Notes: a model not told the origin generated them from the letters alone. A stretch of DNA of 64,000 nucleotides from Serratia symbiotica (GCF_000821185.2 NZ_CP050855.1:2976001-3040000); one strand, 5' to 3'. Numbered from the stretch's first letter, positions 33,184 to 43,119 are shown. Made by a program: numbers and translations.

Positions 33184-33408
33184 ATGCCTATTCTGCCCAA
33201 ACACACTTATAAGATCGCCGGCTTCTCCAGCGAAATTGGGCCAGCTTATCGCCAGAAATTGCTATCGCTCGGTATGCTGCCCGGCTCCTCATTCGAGATA
33301 GTGCGCGTTGCGCCGCTCGGCGATCCGATAGCAATCAAGACCCGCCGCGTCAACCTGGTGCTGCGCAGAAAAGATCTAGCCCTGTTGCTGCTTGACGAGC
33401 AACCCTGA
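33184..33408 (+). CDS. feoA: Ferrous iron transport protein FeoA
   Basis: Small cytoplasmic SH3-like protein needed for FeoB-mediated Fe(II) uptake. The start [14 protein letters not shown] at 33184 gives 74 residues, the family size. [20 protein letters not shown] and [16 protein letters not shown] are typical. It is first in feoABC, 76 bp before feoB. Confidence 0.95.
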   Translation: MPILPKHTYKIAGFSSEIGPAYRQKLLSLGMLPGSSFEIVRVAPLGDPIAIKTRRVNLVLRRKDLALLLLDEQP

Positions 33409-33484
33409 GCCGTCGTCATTGGGTTCGATTGCCGCCGTTCCATTGCGCCGGCGTTGTTTTCACTAACTAGTATCATCTTTGATT

Positions 33485-35794
33485 ATGAAAAAACTCACCA
33501 TCGGCTTAGTAGGCAATCCGAACTCCGGTAAAACCACACTATTCAATCAACTGACCGGTGCCAAGCAGCGGGTTGGCAACTGGGCGGGCGTCACCGTCGA
33601 ACGCAAAGAAGGTCAGTTCACTACGCCACAGTCTGAAGTTAAGCTGGTCGACCTGCCAGGTACCTATTCCCTGACCACCATCTCGGAGCAAACCTCGCTC
33701 GACGAACAGATCGCCTGCCACTACATCCTCAGTGGCGATGCCGATCTGCTGATCAACGTGATCGACGCCTCCAACCTGGAGCGCAATCTCTACCTGACGC
33801 TGCAACTGTTGGAGTTGGGCATCCCGTGCATCATCGCGCTGAACATGCTGGATATCGCCAGAAGTCAGCATATCGATATCGATATCGCCGCGCTGTCGTC
33901 GCGACTGGGCTGCCCGGTGGTGCCGATGGTTTCCACCAAGGCCGATGGCATCGGCGTGCTGAAGCAGATGATCGACAATCATCAGTTCAACGAGTTGAAA
34001 GCGCTGGTGAGCTACCCATCGCTGTTGCTGAAAGAGGTCGCCACGCTAAGCGACGCCATGCCGGAGCACCTGCCGACGGAGCAACGCCGCTGGCTGGCGT
34101 TGCAGATGCTGGAAGGTGATATCTACAGCCACAGCCTGGCTGGCCCCGCCACCACGCTGCTGCCGGCGGCCAAGCTGGCGCTGCAACAGCAGGAAGATCC
34201 GGCGCTGATGATCGCCGATGCCCGTTACCAGTCGATCACCACCCTATGCGATGAGGTCAGCAACTCGCAGCAGGCGATGCCGAACCGCCTGACAGAACTG
34301 CTGGACAAAGTGATCCTCAACCGCTGGCTGGGGGTGCCGATCTTCCTGCTGGTGATGTACCTGATGTTCCTGCTGGCGATCAACATCGGTGGCGCGCTAC
34401 AGCCGATTTTCGATATCGGGTCGGAGGCCATCTTCATTCAGGGCATTCAGTGGCTCGGTTATACCTTACACTTCCCTGAATGGCTAACCCTCTTCCTGGC
34501 ACAAGGGGTCGGCGGCGGCATCCATACCGTGCTACCGCTAGTGCCGCAGATCGGTATGATGTATCTGTTCCTCTCTTTCCTTGAAGACTCCGGTTACATG
34601 GCTCGTGCGGCGTTCGTCATGGATCGTCTGATGCAGGCGCTTGGGCTGCCGGGCAAATCTTTTGTACCCCTGATCGTCGGCTTCGGCTGCAACGTGCCTT
34701 CGATCATGGGTGCCCGAACGCTGGACACCCAGCGTGAACGACTGATCACCATCATGATGGCACCTTTCATGTCCTGCGGTGCCCGCCTGGCGATCTTCGC
34801 GGTGTTCGCCGCCGCCTTCTTCGGCCAGGACGGCACGGGGGTGGTGTTTTCGCTATATATGCTCGGCATCGTGGTCGCGATCCTCACCGGCCTGGTGCTG
34901 AAATACACCCTCATGCGCGGCGAAGCCTCACCATTCGTCATGGAGTTGCCGGTCTACCACGTACCGCACCTGAAAAGCCTGCTGCTGCAGACCTGGCAAC
35001 GGTTGAAAGACTTCGTGCTACGCGCTGGCAAAGTGATCGTGATAGCCAGCATCTTTATCGGTGGCCTAAACAGCTTCACGTTCAGAGGCAAACCGGTCGA
35101 CAACATCAACGATTCCGCGCTGGCGTCGGTGTCAAAAATGATGACGCCGCTGCTACAGCCGATGGGCGTGCACAACGATAACTGGCAGGCCACCGTTGGC
35201 TTGGTGGCCGGTGCCATGGCGAAAGAAGTGGTGGTCGGCACGCTGAACACCCTTTATACCGCCGAACGTATCAGCAACCAGGAATTCGACGCCGCCAGCT
35301 TCAATCTGCTGGATGAGCTGGACGGCGCGCTGCGGAAAACCTGGCAAGGGCTGAAAAACACCTTCAGCCTAAGCGTACTGTCCAATCCTATCGAAGCCAA
35401 CAAGGGCGAAGGGGAGATGGAGGTCAGTTCGATGGGGGTGATGAGCAGCAAGTTCGGTTCGAACATCTCCGCCTACAGCTACTTGATTTTCGTGCTGCTG
35501 TATGTCCCTTGCGCGTCGGTAATGGGTGCCATCGCCCGTGAATCAAGCCGTGGCTGGATGACGTTCTCCATTCTGTGGGGGCTGAACATCGCTTACTCGC
35601 TGGCGACGTTGTTCTATCAGGTGGCGACTTTCAATCAGCATCCACAGTACAGCCTGACGGTTATCCTGGTGGTAGCGCTGGTTAACCTGTTGATCCTGTG
35701 TAGCCTACGCCAGGCGCGCAGCCGCGTCACGGTGCGTCTGGGCAACGCCACACCAGCCTCCTGCTGCAAGTGCTCCCAGGGGAACTGCCACTGA
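33485..35794 (+). CDS. feoB: Ferrous iron permease FeoB
   Basis: Inner-membrane Fe(II) transporter with an N-terminal G-protein domain. I use MKKLTIGLVGNPNSGKTT at 33485 as start, giving 769 residues (773 in E. coli). G motifs are GNPNSGKTT (G1), DLPGTYSL (G3) and NMLD (G4). A helical GDI-like domain is followed by two Gate modules with about eight or more membrane segments from residue 280 on, including GFGCNVPSIMGAR. The Cys-rich C-terminus is PASCCKCSQGNCH. Its TGA stop shares a base with the feoC start. Confidence 0.97.
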   Translation: MKKLTIGLVGNPNSGKTTLFNQLTGAKQRVGNWAGVTVERKEGQFTTPQSEVKLVDLPGTYSLTTISEQTSLDEQIACHYILSGDADLLINVIDASNLERNLYLTLQLLELGIPCIIALNMLDIARSQHIDIDIAALSSRLGCPVVPMVSTKADGIGVLKQMIDNHQFNELKALVSYPSLLLKEVATLSDAMPEHLPTEQRRWLALQMLEGDIYSHSLAGPATTLLPAAKLALQQQEDPALMIADARYQSITTLCDEVSNSQQAMPNRLTELLDKVILNRWLGVPIFLLVMYLMFLLAINIGGALQPIFDIGSEAIFIQGIQWLGYTLHFPEWLTLFLAQGVGGGIHTVLPLVPQIGMMYLFLSFLEDSGYMARAAFVMDRLMQALGLPGKSFVPLIVGFGCNVPSIMGARTLDTQRERLITIMMAPFMSCGARLAIFAVFAAAFFGQDGTGVVFSLYMLGIVVAILTGLVLKYTLMRGEASPFVMELPVYHVPHLKSLLLQTWQRLKDFVLRAGKVIVIASIFIGGLNSFTFRGKPVDNINDSALASVSKMMTPLLQPMGVHNDNWQATVGLVAGAMAKEVVVGTLNTLYTAERISNQEFDAASFNLLDELDGALRKTWQGLKNTFSLSVLSNPIEANKGEGEMEVSSMGVMSSKFGSNISAYSYLIFVLLYVPCASVMGAIARESSRGWMTFSILWGLNIAYSLATLFYQVATFNQHPQYSLTVILVVALVNLLILCSLRQARSRVTVRLGNATPASCCKCSQGNCH

Positions 35795-36030
35795 TGACCA
35801 GTCTGCTGCAAGTGCGTGATGCGCTTGCACTGCACGGCAACGTACAGGCGCAACAGCTCAGCCGTCTGTTAGGTGCGCCGGCACCGCTGGTGCAGGCGAT
35901 GCTGGAACGTTTAACGGCCATGGGTAAGGTGATGCGCATTGAGCAGGATAACAACACCTGCCTGAGCGGCAGTTGCAAAAGCTGCCCGCAAGGGCAAGGG
36001 TGCAGTACGGTGGTGTATCGATTGAAGTGA
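35794..36030 (+). CDS. feoC: FeoC, regulatory partner of FeoB
   Basis: Winged-helix protein of 78 residues that can bind an Fe-S cluster and protects FeoB from proteolysis in Salmonella. The start at 35794 (TGATG overlap with feoB) matches family length. Four cysteines lie in CLSGSCKSCPQGQGC (about 56-70), the wing Fe-S/redox site. The 3' flank is an RE2 repeat. Confidence 0.94.
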   Translation: MTSLLQVRDALALHGNVQAQQLSRLLGAPAPLVQAMLERLTAMGKVMRIEQDNNTCLSGSCKSCPQGQGCSTVVYRLK

Positions 36031-36080
36031 TCTCATCAGGGCGCGTATGAAGCGCCCTATCCTGCCTTTCTCATCAATAT

Positions 36081-36232
36081 TTAGAACCCATCCCATAAGG
36101 CTATTTTATTTGCCATTTTGGCCCTGGGCAGTGCTCACCCTCCTTACGGACGCCCTGTACGCTGCGGTAATTGCGCGCTGTCCTGATCCAAATTGGCGGC
36201 AACAATGCACACCTACTGGGATAGGTTCTTAA
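36081..36232 (+). repeat. Interspersed repeat RE2 (152 bp)
   Basis: Runs from TTAGAACCCATCCCATAAGG to GGGATAGGTTCTTAA between feoC and bioH. The terminal TTA (36229-36231) is, on the minus strand, the TAA stop codon of bioH. Confidence 0.86.
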
Positions 36233-36999
36233 TGTGCTGCACTAAAAGACACAATAATCGACGCGAACTCGTCAGGATGAGAAATAAAAGGCGCGTGGGC
36301 AGCTTTAGACACCATCACCGAGGCTGAATGCGGCCAACTAATGTCGAGCCGTTCAGCGACCTTGCGCGGCACCAATCCATCGAGATAGCCATAGACACGC
36401 AGCAGCGGCAGAGCCAATCCCGCCAACGGCTGGCGTAGATCAGCGGTGCGCAATATCTCCAGGCCGCCGTTCAACACCTCAACTGTGGGCATCGGCTGAT
36501 TGAGCACCACCGATTTCAGCAGGCGGGCATCCTGACGCGCGTTATTAGTACCCAACGTCTGTAAGGCCAAAAAGCGCTCAATGGTGCGTTGGAAATCCTG
36601 ACTCAACTGATGCTGAAAACCACTCAACACGTCCGGGCGGATACCTGGCCAATCGCCTCGCACGGCAAAGCACGGCGAGGACGCGACGGTGATCAACCCG
36701 CGTACTCGCTTCGGCTGCATCAGCGCTGCCTGGCTGGCCACCAGCCCACCAAGTGACCAGCCGAGCCACCAAGCCTGTGGCGGCGCGGCCGTGAGCGCCC
36801 TCTCCGCCATCTGCTCTAGCGACATCGCGCCAAACCCTTGGCTGCGGCCATAGCCGGGCAGATCGACCAAATGTAGGCGAAAATGCGGCGTCAGCCGCGC
36901 CAGCATGCAGCCCCATACCTCGGCATTCAAACCCCAACCGTGCAGCAGCACAAGATCGCGTCCACCTTCACCTATTATTTGCCGATACAACGCTGTCAT
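36229..36999 (-). CDS. bioH: Pimeloyl-ACP methyl ester esterase BioH
   Basis: Alpha/beta hydrolase that removes the methyl group from pimeloyl-ACP methyl ester, completing pimelate synthesis for biotin. It has 256 residues, as in E. coli. Oxyanion and nucleophile motifs are [12 protein letters not shown] (about 20-31) and GWSLGG (Ser about 82). The His is in [11 protein letters not shown]. The last codon and stop lie at the end of an RE2 repeat, so the C-terminus may have been trimmed or altered. It is divergent from gntX. Confidence 0.95.
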   Translation of the reverse strand: MTALYRQIIGEGGRDLVLLHGWGLNAEVWGCMLARLTPHFRLHLVDLPGYGRSQGFGAMSLEQMAERALTAAPPQAWWLGWSLGGLVASQAALMQPKRVRGLITVASSPCFAVRGDWPGIRPDVLSGFQHQLSQDFQRTIERFLALQTLGTNNARQDARLLKSVVLNQPMPTVEVLNGGLEILRTADLRQPLAGLALPLLRVYGYLDGLVPRKVAERLDISWPHSASVMVSKAAHAPFISHPDEFASIIVSFSAAH

Positions 37000-37039
37000 C
37001 GGTTAATGTCCTTGCAAGTTCGTTCGTTACCGGGAACCT

Positions 37040-37723
37040 ATGCTATCAATCCGCAGCCGGTGTTGGCTATGTCGGCAACCATTACAGCTTATCCAACACG
37101 GCATCTGTAGCTACTGCCTGCGTCATCTACCGGCCAAACCACTGTGCTGCCCGCGCTGTGCGCTGCCTGCTGGCAGTCCGCTACTCCCCTGTGGCCGCTG
37201 CCTGCAACAGCCGCCACCCTGGCAACGGTTGGTGTTCGCCAGCGACTATATTCCCCCACTAAGCCAGTTGGTTAAGAGGTTCAAGTTTCAACACGCCCCC
37301 GAGCTAGCACCCACACTGGCGCGCCTGATGCTGTTAAGCTGGTTGCAAGCACGCAGAGAGCTGTATCTGAACAAACCCGATCTGATTTTGGCTGTCCCCT
37401 TACAAGCAAAACGCTGCTGGCATCGCGGCTATAATCAGAGCGATCTGTTAGCCTGGCCACTAGCATATTGGCTGAGCTGTACCTATCGACCAGCGGCATT
37501 GCGCCGGATACGCAAAACTCTCCTACAGCAGCAACTCAATGCCGGTGGGCGGCGGCGCAATCTGCGCAACGCCTTTGATTGCGATGAGCAAGTCGCAGGG
37601 CGGCATATCGCCCTGTTGGATGATGTGGTCACCACGGGCAGTACGGTGGCGGAAATCGCTACATTGTTGCATCGGCAGGGTGCCGCATCACTACAAATAT
37701 GGTGCATCTGCCGCACGTTGTAG
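37040..37723 (+). CDS. gntX: ComF-family protein GntX
   Basis: Phosphoribosyltransferase-fold protein related to competence factor ComF. In E. coli it is reported to be needed for use of DNA as carbon source. It has 227 residues. The N-terminal zinc-finger part has CWLCRQP, CSYCLRH, CCPRCALP and CGRCL. The PRTase motif is IALLDDVVTTGST (about 192-204). It is divergent from bioH. Functionally it may pair with the hof cluster, also intact in this window. Confidence 0.92.
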   Translation: MLSIRSRCWLCRQPLQLIQHGICSYCLRHLPAKPLCCPRCALPAGSPLLPCGRCLQQPPPWQRLVFASDYIPPLSQLVKRFKFQHAPELAPTLARLMLLSWLQARRELYLNKPDLILAVPLQAKRCWHRGYNQSDLLAWPLAYWLSCTYRPAALRRIRKTLLQQQLNAGGRRRNLRNAFDCDEQVAGRHIALLDDVVTTGSTVAEIATLLHRQGAASLQIWCICRTL

Positions 37724-37781
37724 TGCCATGGCGATGGGCGTATTATAACCTGCTATAGAAGTCAACTATTGAGCTAATGCT

Positions 37782-38357
37782 ATGATCCATATAACAGATG
37801 CTGCACAGGAACACTTTGCCAAACTGTTGGCAAATCAAGAAATAGGCACCCAAATCCGTGTATTCGTGATCAACCCCGGCACGCCAACGGCGGAATGTGG
37901 TGTCTCTTATTGCCCACCAGACGCAGTAGAAGCCACGGACACCGAACTACAGTTCGAAAAATTATCTGCCTTTGTCGATGAACTGAGCGCACCGTATTTG
38001 GACGATGCCGAAATCGACTTCGTCACCGACCAGCTGGGTTCACAACTGACGCTAAAAGCGCCAAATGCCAAAATGCGCAAGGTGGACGATAATGCGCCGC
38101 TGATGGAACGCGTTGAATACCTGCTGCAATCGCAGATCAACCCGCAACTGGCTGGCCACGGTGGCCGCGTGACGTTGATGGAGATCACCGATGACAACCT
38201 GGCGATCCTGCAATTTGGCGGCGGCTGTAACGGCTGCTCCATGGTTGACGTGACGCTGAAGGAAGGGATCGAGAAAGAGCTGTTGCTGAAGTTCCCGGAG
38301 TTGAAAGGCGTGCGCGATCTGACCGAGCATCAGCGCGGTGAGCACTCCTACTACTAA
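37782..38357 (+). CDS. nfuA: Fe-S biogenesis protein NfuA
   Basis: Carries and delivers [4Fe-4S] clusters under iron limitation or oxidative stress. It has 191 residues. A degenerate A-type domain (about 1-95) is followed by a Nfu domain with the cluster-binding [10 protein letters not shown] (Cys about 149 and 152). It lies in the usual bioH-gntX-nfuA order. The gntT, mal and rtc genes that follow in E. coli are missing at this point. Confidence 0.97.
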   Translation: MIHITDAAQEHFAKLLANQEIGTQIRVFVINPGTPTAECGVSYCPPDAVEATDTELQFEKLSAFVDELSAPYLDDAEIDFVTDQLGSQLTLKAPNAKMRKVDDNAPLMERVEYLLQSQINPQLAGHGGRVTLMEITDDNLAILQFGGGCNGCSMVDVTLKEGIEKELLLKFPELKGVRDLTEHQRGEHSYY

Positions 38358-38600
38358 TGCCCTTCTTACTTGAACTTGCAGCGTTGTTGGCGGCGTGTAT
38401 ATAACCGCACAGCGTAGGCAGATCGTCAGTAGTGTTGGATGAGTTGATCGATAATCCCCGCTGGCTGTGGATGATGAGCGTTCTCAAGCGCAACCTGCTG
38501 TATTGGCGGCAGGATCGCAAAGGCGAGATGCACAGGCTCGGCTCCTGCATCAACGGCAGTGCCAGCATTGACCAATCCGCCATCTCCCGATGGAGCCTGC

Positions 38601-38911
38601 GTGACTGAGTGCCAGCGCCACAATGCCATTCTCAATCTCTTACCGCGTCAGGAGCAAATTTCCGTGGCGGACGTGATAGCAGTGTTTAATATCTCTCCAA
38701 CCACCCCGCTCCACGACATCAATAAGCCGAATGAAATTGGCAAGTTGCGCCAAGCCCGCAACGGCGCTGAAGCCACGTAGACTCTATAACCCGCATGGAC
38801 GCCGCTCAACATTTACCAAACCCAGCATCTAGACAAGAAAATGCACGTCGGCGCAGCTTTGCTAGCCGGGTGAAAGCAGGGTGACCGTCATCGTAGGGCC
38901 GTTGCACTAAC
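38601..38911 (+). pseudogene. Decayed UlaR-like DeoR-family regulator (N-terminal remnant)
   Basis: From a GTG at 38601 the frame reads like the DeoR-type helix-turn-helix of UlaR (QRHNAILNLL, VFNISPTTPLHDINK, RNGAEAT). A TAG follows at 38778. The same frame continues beyond it with WTPLNIYQTQHLDKK, matching UlaR's RWTPMNLHQAQNHDEK as I recall it, despite a TAA at 38787 and a TGA near 38871. After that the similarity (VTVIVG) is in another frame. The effector-binding part is gone. UlaR represses ascorbate use. The upstream 243 bp hold nothing I can assign. Confidence 0.65.
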
Positions 38912-39019
38912 AGGGAGGCGACGTGCTTGGTATGATAAAACCACAGTGTTAATCTGGTCTAAATGGCCTAATAATTGACTAGAATGGCGCTATATTCTTA
39001 TTATGAGGCAGTCAGCAGT

Positions 39020-39346
39020 ATGGAACAGTTTGAAGCGATCAACGTTGAGCAAGCTTACACCCGCTGGAAAGATGGCAGTGCCGCTCTGGTTGATATTCGC
39101 GATCCGCAGAGTTTTGATGCCGGGCATGCGCCGGGTGCCTTCCACCTCACTAACACCAGCCTGCAAGCATTCATGCTACAACATGACATCGCCCGCCCGG
39201 TCATGGTGATGTGCTACCACGGCAACAGTAGCCGCAGCGTGGCGCAATACCTGTTGCATCAGGGATTTGACACGGTCTATAGCATTGACGGCGGCTTTGA
39301 AGCCTGGGTGCGCCAGTATCCACAGCACGTTGAAACCTCAGCATAA
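39020..39346 (+). CDS. glpE: Thiosulfate sulfurtransferase GlpE
   Basis: Single-domain rhodanese moving sulfur from thiosulfate to cyanide or thioredoxin. The start [13 protein letters not shown] at 39020 gives 108 residues, the E. coli length. The catalytic loop is [11 protein letters not shown] (Cys about 65). It is first of glpE-glpG-glpR, with a terminator-like hairpin before glpG. Confidence 0.95.
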   Translation: MEQFEAINVEQAYTRWKDGSAALVDIRDPQSFDAGHAPGAFHLTNTSLQAFMLQHDIARPVMVMCYHGNSSRSVAQYLLHQGFDTVYSIDGGFEAWVRQYPQHVETSA

Positions 39347-39350
39347 TCTT

Positions 39351-39380
39351 GCCTGCCGAACACTGGCGGGTTTCTTTTTT
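39351..39380 (+). terminator. Terminator-like hairpin between glpE and glpG
   Basis: CCTGCC and GGCGGG pair across a 7-nt loop, followed by TTTCTTTTTT. It would reduce read-through from glpE into glpG-glpR. It lies 14 nt before the glpG start. Confidence 0.7.
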
Positions 39381-39393
39381 AAACGGAAGTGAA

Positions 39394-40230
39394 ATGGTTA
39401 GAGTAACCGCCGTCTCCAACCCGCGCCTGGCATTGGCCTTTGTCGATTATATGGCGACCCAGGGCATAACGCTGACGCTGCGTAACAGCAGCAACGCGGC
39501 AGAAATCTGGCTGACTGACGCCAACCACCTGGAACACGTGCAGCATGAGTTGCAGCAGTTTTTGGTCGATCCACTTAGCCGTCGCTATCAGGCTGCGAGT
39601 TGGCAAACCGGCCATACCGACGCCAGGCTGCACTATCAAGGCTATTCCTACCTTCAGGCACTGTGCAGCAAGGCTGGGCCGCTGACATTGAGCGTGATGG
39701 GGCTGTGCATCGCGGTATACATCCTGATGCAGTTGCTGGGCGATAGTACCCTGATGTACTGGCTATCATGGCCGCGGGATCGCAGTCAATACCTACAGCT
39801 ATGGCGCGGGTTCAGCCACGCGTTCCTGCACTTCTTCCTGCTGCATATCACCTTTAATCTACTGTGGTGGTGGTATCTCGGCGGCCCGGTGGAAAAATGC
39901 CTCGGTACTGGCAAACTGTTGGTGCTGACAGTGGCCTCAGCATTTTTCAGCGGTTGGGTGCAATCGTTGTTCAGCGGTGCGCTGTTTGGCGGCCTGTCTG
40001 GTGTGGTCTACGCACTGATAGGCTATGTCTGGCTCTCTGGCGAACGGGCACCTGCATGCGGCCTAATGCTGCCACGCGGCCTGATGGTATTTTCAGTACT
40101 ATGGCTAGTGGTTGGATATTTCGATATTTTAGGAATGTCGATCGCCAACGCGGCACATGTGGCCGGCCTAATGATAGGTCTACTGATGGCATTTTGGGAC
40201 ACACGCCAGCGCACGCGCCTAGAGCAATAA
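39394..40230 (+). CDS. glpG: Rhomboid intramembrane serine protease GlpG
   Basis: Cleaves substrates inside the inner membrane. The start [20 protein letters not shown] at 39394 gives 278 residues (276 in E. coli). A cytoplasmic N-terminal domain (about 1-65) precedes six membrane segments. The catalytic Ser is in [13 protein letters not shown] and the His in [10 protein letters not shown]. The oxyanion/loop residues in [14 protein letters not shown] are also kept. Confidence 0.96.
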   Translation: MVRVTAVSNPRLALAFVDYMATQGITLTLRNSSNAAEIWLTDANHLEHVQHELQQFLVDPLSRRYQAASWQTGHTDARLHYQGYSYLQALCSKAGPLTLSVMGLCIAVYILMQLLGDSTLMYWLSWPRDRSQYLQLWRGFSHAFLHFFLLHITFNLLWWWYLGGPVEKCLGTGKLLVLTVASAFFSGWVQSLFSGALFGGLSGVVYALIGYVWLSGERAPACGLMLPRGLMVFSVLWLVVGYFDILGMSIANAAHVAGLMIGLLMAFWDTRQRTRLEQ

Positions 40231-40282
40231 CGGCCAGAACTTATGCCCATCACTGAGTATAGCGAGCATTTAGGGGATTATC

Positions 40283-41041
40283 GTGAAGCAAGCACAGCGT
40301 CATGGCGCAATTATCGAACTGCTGCGTCTACAGGGTTATGTCAGCACAGAAGAACTGGTTGAACACTTTGACGTCAGCCCACAAACGATTCGCCGTGATT
40401 TGAATGAGCTGGCCGATCAGAACATGATCCAACGCCACCATGGTGGCGCTGCGTTGCCTTCCAGTTCGGTCAATGCCGCCTATAACGATCGCAAAGTGAT
40501 GTGGTCGGTAGAGAAAGCGCGCATCGCCCAGCGCGTCGCTTGCCAGATCCCAGATGGTGCTACGCTGTTTATCGATATCGGTACCACACCGGAAGCGGTG
40601 GCTCATGCGCTGATCAACCACAAGAACCTGCGGGTGGTGACCAACAACCTGAACGTCGCCACCCTGCTGACCGCCAAGGAAGACTTTTGTCTAATCCTGG
40701 CTGGCGGTGAGGTACGCGCCCGCGATGGCGGTATCATGGGTGAAGCCACACTGGACTTCATCTCTCAGTTCCGACTGGATTACGGCATTCTCGGCATCAG
40801 CGGCATCGATATGGACGGTTCGCTGCTGGAATTCGATTATCACGAAGTGCGCACTAAACGTGCCATTATCGAAAACTCCCGTTGCGTGATGTTGGTTACT
40901 GACCATTCCAAATTCGGCCGCAACGCCATGGTCAACCTGGGTAACATGAACCTGATTGACTACCTGTTCACTGATCAACGTCCCTCGCCCAGCATGATGA
41001 AGATCATTGAGCAATACGATGTGCAACTGGAGTTGTGCTGA
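40283..41041 (+). CDS. glpR: Glycerol-3-phosphate regulon repressor GlpR
   Basis: DeoR-family repressor released by glycerol 3-phosphate. It has 252 residues. The DNA-binding domain is LRLQGYVSTEELVEHFDVSP with QTIRRDLNELADQ (about 14-45). The effector domain has IDIGTTPEAVAHAL and LAGGEVRARDGGIMG. It is followed by glpD, which it should repress. The frame is intact. Confidence 0.96.
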   Translation: MKQAQRHGAIIELLRLQGYVSTEELVEHFDVSPQTIRRDLNELADQNMIQRHHGGAALPSSSVNAAYNDRKVMWSVEKARIAQRVACQIPDGATLFIDIGTTPEAVAHALINHKNLRVVTNNLNVATLLTAKEDFCLILAGGEVRARDGGIMGEATLDFISQFRLDYGILGISGIDMDGSLLEFDYHEVRTKRAIIENSRCVMLVTDHSKFGRNAMVNLGNMNLIDYLFTDQRPSPSMMKIIEQYDVQLELC

Positions 41042-41202
41042 CCCTCGGCTCGCCATTGCCACTTCCAAGGCTGTGGCTTGCGGGTTCATCAGCCTGCTGA
41101 ACCTATTATAGCCTGCACCTATAGCTTTTCTCTGGGTATGACCCCTACCACCAAACTGTTACCTCTATCACGCCTACATATTTTTTTTGGTTAATTCTTA
41201 GC

Positions 41203-41250
41203 TTGTTCGTGAGTTTTTGATTACCATAACGAGCATAAACGAACTTAAAA
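41203..41250 (+). promoter_or_regulatory. Putative GlpR operators upstream of glpD
   Basis: The stretch contains half-sites TTGTTCG and AAACGAAC. These resemble the GlpR consensus built on TGTTCGATAACGAACA, spaced through the 60 bp before the glpD start. Both sites are degenerate, so this is a tentative call based on the neighbouring glpR gene. Confidence 0.4.
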
Positions 41251-41271
41251 GAACATTTTAGGGGGCATGAC

Positions 41272-42774
41272 GTGGAAACCAAGGATCTGATAGTGATCGG
41301 TGGCGGCATTAACGGTGTCGGCATCGCGGCGGACGCTGCCGGGCGTGGGCTATCGGTACTGCTACTGGAGGCGCAAGATTTGGCCTGTGCGACCTCTTCC
41401 GCCAGTTCTAAGCTGATCCACGGTGGCCTGCGCTATCTGGAACACTACGAATTTCGTTTAGTGAGCGAAGCGCTGGCCGAACGTGAAGTGCTGCTGAAAC
41501 TGGCACCGCACATCACATTCCCGATGCGTTTCCGTCTGCCATACCAGCCGCAGCTACGTCCGGCCTGGATGATCCGCCTCGGCCTGTTCCTGTACGATCA
41601 CCTGGGCAAACGCACCAGTCTGGCGGGCAGCAAAAGCTTGCGCTTTGGAGCAGAATCGGTTCTGAAGCCTGAGCTAAAGAACGGTTTCGAATATTCTGAC
41701 TGCTGGGTCGACGATGCACGCCTGGTGGTGCTAAATGCGCAGGAAGTGGAAAAGCACGGCGGCGAAGTGCGCACCCGCACCAAAGTGACCCGCGCATGGC
41801 GTGAAAACGGCCTGTGGAGGGTGGAAGCGCTCGACATCAACAGCGGCAAAACTTTTACCTGGCGCGCTCAGGGCCTGGTAAACGCCACTGGCCCCTGGGT
41901 GAAACACTTCTTCGACGACAGCCTTAAGCTGAAATCACCTTACCGCATCCGCCTGAGCAAAGGTAGCCACATCGTGGTGCCACGCGTGCACCGTCAGCCA
42001 CAGTCCTACATTTTGCAGAACGAAGACCAGCGCATCGTCTTCGTGATCCCATGGAATGATGAGTTCTCTATCATCGGCACCACCGATATGGAATACCATG
42101 GTGATCCGCAAGGGGTGAAGATCGACGAGAATGAAATCAACTACCTGCTAAACGTGTACAACCACTACTTCAAGAAACCGTTGAGCCGCAACGACATCGT
42201 CTGGAGCTACTCCGGCGTCCGTCCGCTGTGCGATGACGAGTCTGATTCTCCACAAGCAGTCACTCGCGACTACACACTGGACATACAGGATGAGCAGGGC
42301 AAAGCACCGTTGCTATCGGTGTTCGGCGGCAAACTGACCACCTACCGCAAGCTGGCTGAGCATGCGATGGAAAAGCTGGCACACTACTACCCGGGCTGCG
42401 GCCCGGCGTGGACCAAAAATATTACGCTGCCTGGCGGCGACATCGCTGGCGATCGCGACAGCTACGCCGCCAAACTGTGCCGTGAGCGCGACTGGCTACC
42501 GGGATCCATGGCGCGCCGCTATGCTCACACCTATGGTAGCCACAGCGAATTGATCCTGGCCGCTGCCAACAGCCTAGGTGATCTGGGTGAAGATTTCGGC
42601 CACGGCCTGTACCAAGCCGAGCTACACTACCTGATCGAGAAAGAATGGGTAGTGGAACTAGACGACGCCATCTGGCGACGCACTAAGCTGGGCCTGTGGC
42701 TCGACGCGGCGCAGCAGGCGCGGGTGAAAACCTGGCTGGCGAAATACACAAAAAGGCTATCTCTGGTTTACTAA
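41272..42774 (+). CDS. glpD: Aerobic glycerol-3-phosphate dehydrogenase
   Basis: Membrane-associated FAD enzyme oxidising glycerol 3-phosphate to DHAP and feeding ubiquinone. It has 500 residues and starts at GTG. A nearby ATG at 41267 is out of frame. The FAD motif IGGGINGVGIAADAAGRG is at about 8-25, and SASSKLIHGGLRYLE is at about 44. SGVRPL and FGGKLTTYRKLAEHAMEK lie further on. The stop codon TAA coincides with the first bases of an inverted RE2 copy, and the last residues differ from E. coli, so the tail may have been replaced. Confidence 0.96.
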   Translation: METKDLIVIGGGINGVGIAADAAGRGLSVLLLEAQDLACATSSASSKLIHGGLRYLEHYEFRLVSEALAEREVLLKLAPHITFPMRFRLPYQPQLRPAWMIRLGLFLYDHLGKRTSLAGSKSLRFGAESVLKPELKNGFEYSDCWVDDARLVVLNAQEVEKHGGEVRTRTKVTRAWRENGLWRVEALDINSGKTFTWRAQGLVNATGPWVKHFFDDSLKLKSPYRIRLSKGSHIVVPRVHRQPQSYILQNEDQRIVFVIPWNDEFSIIGTTDMEYHGDPQGVKIDENEINYLLNVYNHYFKKPLSRNDIVWSYSGVRPLCDDESDSPQAVTRDYTLDIQDEQGKAPLLSVFGGKLTTYRKLAEHAMEKLAHYYPGCGPAWTKNITLPGGDIAGDRDSYAAKLCRERDWLPGSMARRYAHTYGSHSELILAAANSLGDLGEDFGHGLYQAELHYLIEKEWVVELDDAIWRRTKLGLWLDAAQQARVKTWLAKYTKRLSLVY

Positions 42775-42922
42775 GAACCTAACCCAGCAGGCGTACATTG
42801 TTGTAACCAGTTTGGACACCGACAGCACACAACAACCCGAGTGTACATGGCGTACGTGAGGAGGGTGAGCACCGCCCAGGTGCAAAATGGCAAATAAAAT
42901 AACTTACTGGGATGGGTTCCAA
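42772..42922 (-). repeat. Interspersed repeat RE2, inverted (151 bp)
   Basis: Begins TAAGAACCTAACCCAGCAGG at the glpD stop and ends TACTGGGATGGGTTCC; the landmark appears as AAAATGGCAAATAAAAT. Beyond it, 42923-43119 contains only an unassigned minus-strand reading frame cut off by the repeat. The glycogen operon present here in E. coli and many relatives is absent. Confidence 0.85.
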
Positions 42923-43119
42923 GTACCAGGCTGTATGGGGCCAATAGAGATAAGAATTAAGCCTGTTTTTTGTACCATAATTTCCGATCTCCAATCTGTC
43001 CTCTGTAAAGGTGCGGATAGTTTCCCCTGCGGATTTACCTTCGCCGCACTGTAATGTGGCTTTCAAGGTCGCCAGAGATTGAGACTAAACGCACCGCGAT
43101 AAAACAGGGGACAGCCATC

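Noticed and set aside
41267..41280. ATG start for glpD at 41267
   Set aside because: It is out of frame with the protein; the in-frame start is GTG at 41272.
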